Shown: positions 25,979 to 35,129 of the stretch, piece by piece | Numbering within the stretch: position 1 is the stretch's first letter | Layout of the letters: each line of letters starts with the position of its first letter | Assembly: GCA_029245245.1 (NCBI GenBank) | Contig: JAQWPT010000003.1 | Coordinates: 1-64,000 of the forward strand | Reading direction: 5' to 3' | Origin: Phycisphaerales bacterium | GTDB taxonomy: Bacteria > Planctomycetota > Phycisphaerae > Phycisphaerales > SM1A02 | DNA: 64,000 bases | Program-made: the position numbers and the translations under genes | The notes under the pieces: model-generated | The model's input: the letters and a program-made list of their open reading frames with translations, nothing else | Told to the model about the DNA's origin: nothing | The model's database searches: none

Positions 25979-26392
25979 TCAGTTGGAGGCGTCGAGGACG
26001 CCTGCGGAGTAGAAGATGTAGTAGAAGACCTGGTCGAAGACGAAGCAGAAGAACGCCAGAGCGAAGGTCAGGAAGATGACGGCCCAGGTCGATCGCTGCA
26101 GTTCACGCTTCGACGACCAGTTGACCTTCTTCATCTCACCCTCGGTGGCGATCATGAACTCGACGGTCCGTCGCTTGGACCCGATGAACCAGAATCCGAT
26201 GAGGCCGAAGACGAAGGCACAGACAAGCAGCGATCCGACCTGGACGTAGGCAGGCTCGATGCCGCCGAAGGTCTTGGTCTTGAGAAAGCCCAGGAGCCAC
26301 ATCAGGCCCATGGCGACCAGCACGCCATACGCGATGGCGGACATCAGTCTGACCCAGTACCCCTGGCCACTCTTGTAGATTCCATTTCCCAC
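25979..26392 (-). CDS. secE: Preprotein translocase subunit SecE
   Basis: 137 aa. It stabilises SecY in the inner-membrane translocon. The conserved C-terminal SecE region contains EFMIATEGEMKKVNWSSKRE followed by one membrane helix (WAVIFLTFALAFFCFVFDQV). Upstream are two extra hydrophobic helices (AIAYGVLVAMGLMWLLGF and VGSLLVCAFVFGLIGFWFI), giving three in total as in the E. coli protein; many bacteria have only one. The GTG at 26392 was chosen because AAGGAAG lies upstream, and a longer reading would run into the tRNA-Trp. It is flanked by tRNA-Trp and nusG, as in many bacteria. Confidence 0.9.
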   Translation of the reverse strand: MGNGIYKSGQGYWVRLMSAIAYGVLVAMGLMWLLGFLKTKTFGGIEPAYVQVGSLLVCAFVFGLIGFWFIGSKRRTVEFMIATEGEMKKVNWSSKRELQRSTWAVIFLTFALAFFCFVFDQVFYYIFYSAGVLDASN

Positions 26393-26441
26393 GATCCTGA
26401 CTTCCTTTCCTGGCACTCCCGCCCACAGGGGCGTTTCAGAA

Positions 26442-26514
<73 letters not shown>

Positions 26515-26553
26515 CCGGGGACGGGAAGCCGGACTTCCCGCCGCCATGTTGAC

Positions 26554-26733
26554 TCACTTCCGCTTGATCTTGTGAAGGGTGTGCTTTCGGAGACGGGGGC
26601 TGAACTTCTTGAAGCCAGCCTTGACCTTCTCGTCGATGCCGCCCTTCACACGGATGCTCGTCCGGTAGTTCAGGTCACCATTCTCGGTGCACTGGAGCCA
26701 GACGTATTCGCGATCTGTCGACTTCTTGGCCAT
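26554..26733 (-). CDS. rpmG: 50S ribosomal protein bL33
   Basis: 59 aa. The sequence MAKKSTDREYVWLQCTENGD and NYRTSIRVKGG with the basic end RKHTLHKIKRK is bL33. Only one cysteine is present, so this is the zinc-free (C-minus) type. The ATG at 26733 was chosen by family length; GGGGA lies just upstream. It is between tuf and tRNA-Trp, and a strong hairpin (26775-26811) lies 41 nt before its start. Confidence 0.93.
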   Translation of the reverse strand: MAKKSTDREYVWLQCTENGDLNYRTSIRVKGGIDEKVKAGFKKFSPRLRKHTLHKIKRK

Positions 26734-26774
26734 CTCGATTCCCCACGGGCTGAGCCCGAAGAACATCTGGCCCT

Positions 26775-26811
26775 GGAGTGCCTCACCCGAACAGAACGGG
26801 CGAGGCACTCC
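26775..26811 (-). promoter_or_regulatory. Strong stem-loop between tuf and rpmG
   Basis: Inverted repeat with 15-nt arms (26775-26789 and 26797-26811) and a 7-nt loop. On the minus strand the arms pair fully if one G-U pair is allowed. No T-run follows, so it is not a standard intrinsic terminator. It could be a partial terminator, an RNase III processing site or a stabilising structure that sets the ratio of EF-Tu to downstream products. Confidence 0.6.
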
Positions 26812-26837
26812 GGACCAGCTGAAGACACATCAGCAGA

Positions 26838-28034
<1,197 letters not shown>

Positions 28035-28201
28035 TGCAGTCTGTCTCCGAAATCCGAGTCCCACTGTTCATGCGTCCGGCGCACTCGAGCGGGCGTGTCT
28101 TCAACATGTCCGGGTCCCATGACCCGAGATCGCATGCCACCGGGGCAGTACGACCTGTCATTTCTTCATCTCGCCGCAGAACGACCACGACGAGTTCTTG
28201 A

Positions 28202-28273
28202 AGCCACCGACGGGACTTGAACCCGTGACCTCACCCTTACCAAGGGTGTGCTCTACCACTGAGCTACGGTGGC
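28202..28273 (-). tRNA. tRNA-Thr (anticodon GGT)
   Basis: A 72-nt cloverleaf on the minus strand. The acceptor arms GCCACCG and CGGTGGC pair, the D arm is GCTC...GAGC, the anticodon arm is CACCC-TTGGTAA-GGGTG with anticodon GGT, and the T arm is ACGGG-TTCAAGT-CCCGT. The discriminator is T and CCA is not encoded. It heads the tuf transcription unit. Confidence 0.95.
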
Positions 28274-28296
28274 GGGATTACCGTCCGTGACCCACC

Positions 28297-28313
28297 TGAT
28301 GTGATTCACATCA
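28297..28313. repeat. Palindrome upstream of tRNA-Thr/tuf
   Basis: TGATGTGA-T-TCACATCA, a perfect 8-bp inverted repeat around one base, 23 nt before the 5' end of tRNA-Thr. Its place near the expected promoter suggests an operator or activator site. It contains TGTGA...TCACA half-sites, but with only one base between them, so it is not a standard CRP site. Confidence 0.5.
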
Positions 28314-28374
28314 CACCATTGACCCCGCCAAGCGGGATCTCGGGAAACCGGCGAATCATCGTACCGGGTTCCCG

Positions 28375-28402
28375 AATAAAAACCGCCCCGGATACGGGAC
28401 GG
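28375..28402 (-). terminator. Intrinsic terminator downstream of the pseudopilin gene
   Basis: On the minus strand a 7-bp stem CCGTCCC/GGGGCGG (one G-U pair) with loop GTATCC is followed directly by TTTTTATT. This is the best intrinsic terminator in the window. It would separate the pseudopilin transcript from the tRNA-Thr/tuf unit. Confidence 0.75.
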
Positions 28403-28492
28403 AAGATGGATGAGTGTAGTCAATTTCAACCCCGGGGCAAGCCGGGGAGCCCTCCCGCGGCCCTGAGAGCCACGGAGCCCCGCTGGTGGGCT

Positions 28493-29701
28493 TCAGGGGC
28501 TGATCCCCCCGCCGCCACCGAGAATGACGGGCCGGGCCTGCCGCTTGTCCAGATCAAGAATTCGAATGCCTCGCCCAGGCTGCTGGTCATTGCGACCCTC
28601 GAGGTCCCAGAGGGAGGACCACTGCTCCTGCTGATCGACATGACCGTCGAGAAACAGCATCAGGCACTGGCCGCCATAGCGGAAGTCAACTTCCTGTTCG
28701 CACGATCCACTCTGCTCGGGCTTGGAGGATTCGCCTCCAACTGCATCCCTCAGTTCGGCAGCTACCTGGAAGGACCGAACCGTGTCGACGTAGTAGTCGG
28801 CTTGTTGTGTCGTGTAGTCGCTGGTGCCCAGGAATCCGGGGGTCCCACCGATTGTCTCACCCGCAAAGGAATCGACCAGGAACAGCGAGCGAGCCGGGGC
28901 CTTGATCTGGCCTTCCGACCAATAGCGATCCGCCTTCGAATCTTCCTGGTCACCGCTGACATCACGTGCGCTTCGAGCGTCGAAGAAGTTGTTCGCGGCG
29001 AAGAAGCCCGGCATGCCGCCCTCCCAGGCCCCATTGCCTCGCGGCAAGGGGAGGCCGACCGGGCCATTCTCGCCGTCGGTTCCGGCCAGTGCCCTGTTGA
29101 AGTCCGTCTGGTCGCCGCTGCCATCCCACCGAGGCCAGTTCCAACTGTTGACCACGACGCTTCGCAGCGGGTTCTTCTCCCAGCGAGGATTGTCCTCGTA
29201 GAACGTTCGATCCGGCGGGGTGTACTTGAAGGAACGGTAGAGATCGCCGCCACCACTGCCCCAGTCGTCGATGGGCATGTCCGCCATGGCCATGCTGTCG
29301 CCGAGGTTGCTTTCGGCCCAGAGAATGTCAGCCCAACTGCCCTTGTGGAGCAGTTCCGTACCTGGTTCCTGGGGTGCCTGGTAGGGATTGTTGTTGTCGA
29401 TCCACTCGACGCGGTCATCGTTGAGTTCGTAGGCCATCCGGGAGGCCGCTCCACCGATCGAATCGCCTTCCTCGTCGGAGCGGTCGAACTGGCTGGGAAC
29501 GATCCTCGCATCATGCGAGTTCGTGTAGTGCTGCATGAACTGATTGATCTCACGCAGGTTGTTCTGGGAGCGAAGCAACGCATCGGACTGGCTGAAACCG
29601 CTGCTGGCATAAAGCACCAGCGAAATCAGGATCGCCAGCATCATCATGACCACGAGGACCTCGGTCAGCGTGAAGGCATGTCGTGGATTCGATGTCTGCA
29701 T
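28493..29701 (-). CDS. Prepilin-type N-methylated pseudopilin (PulG-like)
   Basis: 402 aa. The short basic leader MQTSNPRHA is followed by the prepilin motif FTLTEVLVVMMMLAILISLV, with Ala instead of the usual Gly before the cleavage site and Glu at position +5. The long globular part is hydrophilic and Trp/Asp-rich, with the planctomycete-type C-terminal signature RYGGQCLMLFLDGHVDQQ. It is much longer than classic pseudopilins (about 150-200 aa), as often in planctomycetes. It may be assembled by the pilMNO/pilB machinery at 2410-7427, but is encoded far from it. TTTTTGGAG precedes the start, and a terminator follows its end. Confidence 0.85.
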   Translation of the reverse strand: MQTSNPRHAFTLTEVLVVMMMLAILISLVLYASSGFSQSDALLRSQNNLREINQFMQHYTNSHDARIVPSQFDRSDEEGDSIGGAASRMAYELNDDRVEWIDNNNPYQAPQEPGTELLHKGSWADILWAESNLGDSMAMADMPIDDWGSGGGDLYRSFKYTPPDRTFYEDNPRWEKNPLRSVVVNSWNWPRWDGSGDQTDFNRALAGTDGENGPVGLPLPRGNGAWEGGMPGFFAANNFFDARSARDVSGDQEDSKADRYWSEGQIKAPARSLFLVDSFAGETIGGTPGFLGTSDYTTQQADYYVDTVRSFQVAAELRDAVGGESSKPEQSGSCEQEVDFRYGGQCLMLFLDGHVDQQEQWSSLWDLEGRNDQQPGRGIRILDLDKRQARPVILGGGGGISP

Positions 29702-29822
29702 GCGTACGGCTCCAAAAAGGGCTCACATGTCCCCCAAGAAGCATATCCCCATTCCTGCCGAGGACCAGTGCCAGACGCGGAATGGCCCCGTTCCATGGGG
29801 GCGAATCAGGGCGGAGAGGGCC

Positions 29823-31262
29823 TCAGTTGAGGTTCATCGTCATCAGGAACTCGGCATTGGACTTCGTCTTGGCGAGCCGGCCCCGCAGGAGTTCCATGGC
29901 TTCGACCACGCTCATGTCCGAAACGACCTTGCGCAGTCGAATGACGAGATCCATCTCCTTGGGATCCAGCAGCAGTTCCTCGCGTCGCGTACCGGACGCC
30001 GCGATGTCGATCGCGGGCCAGATGCGTTTCTCGACGAGCTTGCGCGTCAGGTGCAGTTCGGAGTTGCCGGTCCCCTTGAACTCCTCGAAGATCACTTCGT
30101 CGGCCTTGGAGCCGGTGTCCACGAGGGCAGTGGCGATGATGCTCAGGGAGCCCCCGTCCTCGATGTTTCGAGCCGAACCAAAGAACTTCTTGGGCTTGAT
30201 CAAGGCCGTGCTGTCGACACCACCGGTGCCGATCTTGCCGCTGTTGGGCGTGGCATTGTTGAAACCGCGGGCGAGTCGCGTGATGGAGTCGAGAAGCACG
30301 ACGACGTTCTCACCGAACTCCACGAGTCGGCGTGCCTTCTCCATGACCATCTCGGCCACCTGAATGTGGCGGGAGGCGTGCTCGTCGAAGGTACTGGCAA
30401 CGACCTCGACCTTGTCGGGCGTGTTGCGGCGGAAATCAGTGACTTCCTCGGGCCGTTCGTCGATCAGCAGCACGATCACGTGCACGTTGTCGTGGTTCTG
30501 GGCGATGGCCGACGTGATCTTCTGCAGCAGCACGGTCTTGCCGGTCCTCGGCGGTGCCACGATCAACGCCCGCTGGCCGAATCCCAGTGGTGCCACCAGG
30601 TCGATCACACGGGTCTCCAGCGGCTCGGCTCCGGTCTCGAGCATGACCCGGTCCTCCGGGTGCAGGGGCGTCATGTTCTCGAAGGTCGGGAGGTTGCCGA
30701 GTTCCTTGGGATCCCGGCCATTGACCGCCTCGACCCGAAGCAGCGCAAAGTAGGTTTCCGACTCCTTGGGAGGACGGATCACACCACGAATGACCTGCCC
30801 GCGTCGAAGACCGAAACGCCGGATCTGCGAGGGACTGACGTACACGTCGTCGGCCGACGGCTGGTAGGAGTACTCGGGACTGCGCAGAAAGCCATAGCCG
30901 TCGGGAAGCAGTTCCAGGGTGCCCTCACCGATAAGCAGGCCGTGCTTTGAAGCCCGCGCCTTGAGTATCTCGAACACCAGTTTCTGCTTGGGCAGCGTCG
31001 ATGCGTCCACGATCTTGTGCTTCTTGGCGACCTTGGCCAGCTCCTCCCCCTTCATGTGCTGCAGGGAGGCGAGGTCGAGCCCTTCTTTCTTGGCATCGTC
31101 GAATCGCTTCTGGGTCTTGGAATCAAGTTCCTTCTCCAGTTCGGCGGCCTCCAGTTCCAGTTGCTCGTCGGTTGGAACCTCTCCGGGACTGAGGGTCATG
31201 ACGGCAACGCCGCCACCTCCACCGGATGAACTCTTCTTACGACGTCGTCGTTTCTTCGCCAT
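29823..31262 (-). CDS. rho: Transcription termination factor Rho
   Basis: 479 aa hexameric RNA helicase. A basic N-terminus (MAKKRRRRKKSSSGGGGG) and an acidic coiled stretch precede the Rho N-terminal domain and the RNA-binding cold-shock-like domain (LLPDGYGFLRSPEYSYQP, DVYVSPSQIRRFGLR). The ATPase core has Walker A APPRTGKTVLLQ, Walker B VVVLLDSITRLARG, and the R-loop/Q-loop region. The C-terminal GTGNSELHLTRKLVEKRIWP is typical. Another ATG at 31283 would add seven residues; neither has a clear Shine-Dalgarno. coaE and cysS lie upstream on the same strand. Confidence 0.96.
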   Translation of the reverse strand: MAKKRRRRKKSSSGGGGGVAVMTLSPGEVPTDEQLELEAAELEKELDSKTQKRFDDAKKEGLDLASLQHMKGEELAKVAKKHKIVDASTLPKQKLVFEILKARASKHGLLIGEGTLELLPDGYGFLRSPEYSYQPSADDVYVSPSQIRRFGLRRGQVIRGVIRPPKESETYFALLRVEAVNGRDPKELGNLPTFENMTPLHPEDRVMLETGAEPLETRVIDLVAPLGFGQRALIVAPPRTGKTVLLQKITSAIAQNHDNVHVIVLLIDERPEEVTDFRRNTPDKVEVVASTFDEHASRHIQVAEMVMEKARRLVEFGENVVVLLDSITRLARGFNNATPNSGKIGTGGVDSTALIKPKKFFGSARNIEDGGSLSIIATALVDTGSKADEVIFEEFKGTGNSELHLTRKLVEKRIWPAIDIAASGTRREELLLDPKEMDLVIRLRKVVSDMSVVEAMELLRGRLAKTKSNAEFLMTMNLN

Positions 31263-31454
31263 TGGTCTTGCTCGTGTATTCATGGATTCGATGTGGCCAT
31301 CCGCCGGGGGGCGGTTCATGTTTGAGGGGATGAGGGGTACGGAACGCGTCGAACGCGAATGAAATGGGAGGTTGTCCTGATCCGACACCGCCAAGGGGTC
31401 GCTCGATGCCGGTGGCGAGTATGCCAGTGGCTCGAGAAGCATCAAGGAAACGAT

Positions 31455-32063
31455 TCACCGTCGACCGAGTTTTCCCAGAAGGGAGTCGATCTGCTCACGC
31501 AGATCCTCGACTCGACCGTGATTCGATACCACATGATGGGCCATGGACCGCTTCTCGTCAAGCGGCATCTGTCGAGCTTCCCTGCGGGACACCTCAGCCT
31601 CATCCCAATTCCGTGAATCCGCCACACGCTGCAGTCGCAACTCCAGGGGGGCCTCCACGAAGACGATCATGTCACATGCGGAAGCCAAGCCCGCCTCCAG
31701 CAGCAATGGTGCATCGATGACCAGTGCAGGGACCGAGTCCGAAGCCTCGTCGAACGCGGCTTGCCGCATCACCTCGACGCGGGGATGCAGCAGCTTTTCG
31801 AGGCGGTCCAGTTCAGCCCGATCGGCGAAAACGCGATCGGCCACCACGGCACGATCCACCCGTCCCTGTGCATCGAGCACCTCCGCCCCCCACCAGGACA
31901 CGAGCACGTCACGAATGCCCGGCTCATTGATCGCCTGCCTGGCCAGGGCATCGGCATCCGAGACGAGGCACCCTGCCTCGGACAGCAACTCGGCCACGAT
32001 GCTCTTGCCGGAACCGATCCCACCGACAATACCGATGACCGGTGGTCGGTTCCCCCCGGTCAT
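31455..32063 (-). CDS. coaE: Dephospho-CoA kinase
   Basis: 202 aa. It performs the last step of coenzyme A synthesis. P-loop GIVGGIGSGKSIVAELL, DADALARQA, and the lid region with NWDEAEVSRREARQMPLDEK are all typical of CoaE. Length is standard. Its ATG overlaps the cysS stop by 4 bp (ATGA), so it is translationally coupled to cysS. rho follows after about 190 nt in the same direction. Confidence 0.94.
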   Translation of the reverse strand: MTGGNRPPVIGIVGGIGSGKSIVAELLSEAGCLVSDADALARQAINEPGIRDVLVSWWGAEVLDAQGRVDRAVVADRVFADRAELDRLEKLLHPRVEVMRQAAFDEASDSVPALVIDAPLLLEAGLASACDMIVFVEAPLELRLQRVADSRNWDEAEVSRREARQMPLDEKRSMAHHVVSNHGRVEDLREQIDSLLGKLGRR

Positions 32064-33601
32064 TGGATCACCTTCGACCAGGTCGTTCCCTGGGCACCGT
32101 CCTTGATGGCGATGCCCATCTCGAGCAGGTCGTCTCGAATGCGATCGGCCTCCGCCCAGTCCTTGGCATCGCGAGCCGCAATGCGTGCGTCGATCGCGGC
32201 CAGGATGGCGGCTTCGTCGACATCGCCACCACCGGTCGACTCGAGGGTCAACACGCCCAGCACGGTGTCCATTCGATCCAGGGCCGCAAGATCATCGGCC
32301 CACGTGCCGTCTCCCTCGGCGGCACATCCGTCCTGCATGGGCAACTCGCCGATCGCCTCGTTGAGCACACCCAGGGCTCCCGCGACGTTCAGGTCGCTGC
32401 AGAGCGCCTCCTCGAACCGCTGCAGCCCGACGACCAGCGGACCAGGCCCCGGACGCGGCGAGCTCGCGTGTTCAGCAAGCCAGGCACGGGCCTTTCGCCA
32501 GCGATCGATCTGCCGCTGTGAATCCTTCAGGCCCTGCATGGTGAAGTTCGAATTGGCCCGGTAGTGGGTCTTGATCAACTCCAGTCGGATGGCGGCCGGC
32601 GACACGCCTCGATCGATGAGGTCGCGAATGGTGAAGAAGTTCCCAAGGCTCTTGCTCATCTTGCCGCCATCGACCATCAGGTGGCGGGTGTGGAACCAGT
32701 AGCGGGCGAAACTCGGTGACCCGCTCGCGCAGCGGGACTGGGCGATTTCACATTCGTGGTGGGGGAAGATGTTGTCCTCGCCCCCGGAGTGCAGGTCGAT
32801 CTGATCATCGGTGTCCGAACCAAGCAGGGCCGACGCCATCACCGAGCATTCCAGGTGCCAGCCGGGGTACCCCGCTCCCCAGGGGCTGTCCCACTTCATC
32901 GTGTGCGATGCATCCGGTTTCCAGAGCATGAAGTCCGCCGGATTGCGCTTGACCGCCTGCGTCGACATGTCGACACGGCCACCTTCGCCGCTGCGAAGGG
33001 CATCAAGTGTGTTTCCGGACAAGCGTCCGTAGTCGGGGAAGGAGTCGACGCTGAAGTAGACGACACCGTCATCCGCGACGTAGGCATGATCCGATTCGAT
33101 GAGCCGCTCGATGAGTTCGATCATCTGCCGTACGTACTGCGTTGGCCGAGGCAGCAGGGTGGAATCGGCATCGGCATCAGTGATCACCTTCATGCCCAGT
33201 CGACGGGCATCTTCGATGAACGCATCGGCGTAGAAGGTCGCGATCGCCCAGGGGTCGCTCGGATCGATGTCGACGCCCTCGGGCAGGGAGCCGGACTTCT
33301 TCGCCTCCAGCAGCCTCCGCGATGCGAGTTCCATCTTGTCCTCGCCCCCACCATCGGGATTCGCATCGTCCGTCATGTGCCCGACGTCCGTGATGTTCAT
33401 CACGTGCCGGACTTCGTAACCGAGCAGTTCGAGCGTTCGACGCAGGACGTCCGCATTCAGAAAGGCACGGAAATTTCCGACGTGGGAGTAGTCGTAGACC
33501 GTCGGGCCGCAGGTATAGAAGCGCACCACTCTTCCCGATGGATCAAGCGGTGTAAACTCATCCTGTTCGCGCGTCAGCGTGTTGTAGAGACGAAGTGGCA
33601 T
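32060..33601 (-). CDS. cysS: Cysteinyl-tRNA synthetase
   Basis: 513 aa class I aminoacyl-tRNA synthetase. The zinc-site cysteine is in FYTCGPTVYDYSHVGNFRAF, which also holds the HIGH-like motif (SHVG). Further zinc ligands are in HLECSVM and HHECEIAQ, and the KMSKS loop reads GGKMSKSLGNFF. An insertion near residues 75-105 (ANPDGGGEDKMELASRRLLE) lengthens the protein relative to the E. coli 461 residues. The downstream end overlaps coaE by 4 bp. The start lies close to the divergent epimerase gene. Confidence 0.96.
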   Translation of the reverse strand: MPLRLYNTLTREQDEFTPLDPSGRVVRFYTCGPTVYDYSHVGNFRAFLNADVLRRTLELLGYEVRHVMNITDVGHMTDDANPDGGGEDKMELASRRLLEAKKSGSLPEGVDIDPSDPWAIATFYADAFIEDARRLGMKVITDADADSTLLPRPTQYVRQMIELIERLIESDHAYVADDGVVYFSVDSFPDYGRLSGNTLDALRSGEGGRVDMSTQAVKRNPADFMLWKPDASHTMKWDSPWGAGYPGWHLECSVMASALLGSDTDDQIDLHSGGEDNIFPHHECEIAQSRCASGSPSFARYWFHTRHLMVDGGKMSKSLGNFFTIRDLIDRGVSPAAIRLELIKTHYRANSNFTMQGLKDSQRQIDRWRKARAWLAEHASSPRPGPGPLVVGLQRFEEALCSDLNVAGALGVLNEAIGELPMQDGCAAEGDGTWADDLAALDRMDTVLGVLTLESTGGGDVDEAAILAAIDARIAARDAKDWAEADRIRDDLLEMGIAIKDGAQGTTWSKVIQ

Positions 33602-33666
33602 GGAGATAGGCTGAAATGCTCGGTACGGATCATTCTACGAAGATCGGCGAAGGGGCGTTCCACGAT

Positions 33667-34596
33667 GTGGAGGTTCTGGTCACCGGCGGCGGTGGCTTCA
33701 TCGGGTCGCACCTGGTGGATCGTCTGGCGGGGCACGGTGCACGCGTCCGGGTACTCGACGACTTCAGTACCGGCTGGCGAGCGAACCTCGAGGGACTCGA
33801 TGTCGAGATCATCGAGTCGTCGATCCTGGACGAGAAGGCCCTGAGCCAGGCCGTCCACAACTGCCGCTACGTGCTCCACCACGCCGCCTTCGTCTCGGTA
33901 GCAGCCAGCCATGAGCAGCCCGATGCCTGCCATCGGATCAACGTGGAGGGCACGGCCAGAGTGCTCGAAGCCGCCCGGGCCGCCGGCGTACAACGACTGG
34001 TCAATGCTTCCTCGGCAGCCGTCTACGGTGAGCAGGGATCCGATCCCGTCGGCGAAGGGGCGGAACTCCAGCCGGCCTCGGAATACGCACGCAGCAAACT
34101 CGCCGCGGAGCAGCTGGTTCGCGAGCGCCGCGGCGATCTGGACACCATTTCTCTCCGCTACTTCAACGTCTTCGGCCCACGGCAGCGAAGTGATTCCAAC
34201 TACGCGGCCGTGATTCCTGCCTTCGCCTCGGCACTGCACTCGAATCAACCCCTGCGTCTTGATGGAGACGGCGGCCAGACGCGGGATTTTCTGTCCTGCC
34301 GATCGGTCGTCGATGCGGTCCTCGCCTGCTGCCTGCATGATGAAGCCCTTGGCGGCATCGCGTGCAACATCGGATCCGGCCGACCCCAGAGCATCCTCGA
34401 TGTGCTGGAGACGATCGCAAACCTGCTGGGAGTCAAGCCCACCATCAAGCGGGGACCTGCTCGCCCGGGTGACATCAGGCATTCCTGTGCGGACATCTCC
34501 CTGGCAACCTCGTTGCTGGGATTTGCACCCCGGGATGCATTCGAAACGGATCTCCAGGCACTGCTGGCCTGGATGGCTCAGTCCTCACCCTGCTGA
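33667..34596 (+). CDS. NAD-dependent sugar epimerase/dehydratase (UDP-glucose 4-epimerase-like)
   Basis: 309 aa extended short-chain dehydrogenase. The Rossmann motif VLVTGGGGFIGSHLVDRL opens the protein; the catalytic Tyr/Lys pair is in SEYARSKLAAEQL, after a Ser in NASSAAVYGEQG. SLRYFNVFGPRQ is typical of nucleotide-sugar epimerases. It is probably needed for a sugar nucleotide of the polysaccharide region that follows. GTG 33667 was chosen because the Rossmann strand starts there; an ATG at 33616 would add 17 unconserved residues and lies only 14 nt from cysS. Its 3' end overlaps the convergent acetyltransferase gene by 19 bp. Confidence 0.85.
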   Translation: MEVLVTGGGGFIGSHLVDRLAGHGARVRVLDDFSTGWRANLEGLDVEIIESSILDEKALSQAVHNCRYVLHHAAFVSVAASHEQPDACHRINVEGTARVLEAARAAGVQRLVNASSAAVYGEQGSDPVGEGAELQPASEYARSKLAAEQLVRERRGDLDTISLRYFNVFGPRQRSDSNYAAVIPAFASALHSNQPLRLDGDGGQTRDFLSCRSVVDAVLACCLHDEALGGIACNIGSGRPQSILDVLETIANLLGVKPTIKRGPARPGDIRHSCADISLATSLLGFAPRDAFETDLQALLAWMAQSSPC

Positions 34597-35129
34597 GCAC
34601 GAGCCCGGATCTCCACCGCCGGATTTCCGGAGTAGATCGTCCAGGGCTTGAGGTCACGCATGGCCACCGCCCTGGCCCCGAGCACCGCCCCGTCTCCAAC
34701 CGTCACTCCCGGACCGACGAAGGCCCCCGCCGCCACCCAGGCGTCATCACCGATGCAGATGGGACGCACGTGCAGAGGCATCGAGGGATGGTTGAAGTCA
34801 TGGGTCCCGGCACAGAGTTCGGCATCCTGGGAAATCGAGGCCCGGCGTCCGATCGTCACGACGCCGAGGCAGTAGGCGTTGACCCGGTCACCGAGGCAGG
34901 CGTTGTCACCCATCACGAGATTCCACGGACACTCGACACGAACGGTGCGGCGAATCACGCAGTCTCGACCGATGGACGCACCGAATCGCCGGAGCAGGAA
35001 TCGTCGCCATCCATAGCAGTTGTGGAAACTCAGTCGGAACACCGTCGCCTGCACCATCGACCACAGCACACGTGCCATCTTCTGGCGCGACGAATACGGG
35101 CTGACATGACGATCGGTTTCGAGGCTCAT
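34578..35129 (-). CDS. WcaF-like hexapeptide-repeat acetyltransferase (1)
   Basis: 183 aa left-handed beta-helix acyltransferase. The hexapeptide repeats are visible in FGASIGRDCVIRRTVRVECP, NLVMGDNACLGDRVNAYC, TIGRRASISQDAELCAG and DAWVAAGAFVGPGVTVGDGA. The catalytic-type His lies in GTHDFNHPSM. Members of this WcaF/colanic-acid group O-acetylate polysaccharide sugars. The ATG overlaps the stop of the glycosyltransferase gene upstream by 4 bp. Two similar genes lie at 36056-37122. Confidence 0.85.
   Translation of the reverse strand: MSLETDRHVSPYSSRQKMARVLWSMVQATVFRLSFHNCYGWRRFLLRRFGASIGRDCVIRRTVRVECPWNLVMGDNACLGDRVNAYCLGVVTIGRRASISQDAELCAGTHDFNHPSMPLHVRPICIGDDAWVAAGAFVGPGVTVGDGAVLGARAVAMRDLKPWTIYSGNPAVEIRARAQQGED

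Noticed and set aside
28340-28375. A long inverted repeat (12-nt arms, one mismatch) before the terminator
   Set aside because: It has A-rich sequence, not T-rich, on the plus strand side and no T-run in the minus-strand direction; kept only as an unexplained hairpin, not called as a terminator.
28301-29830. A roughly 500-codon open frame on the plus strand
   Set aside because: Antisense to the pseudopilin gene, and it also runs through the terminator and promoter region.
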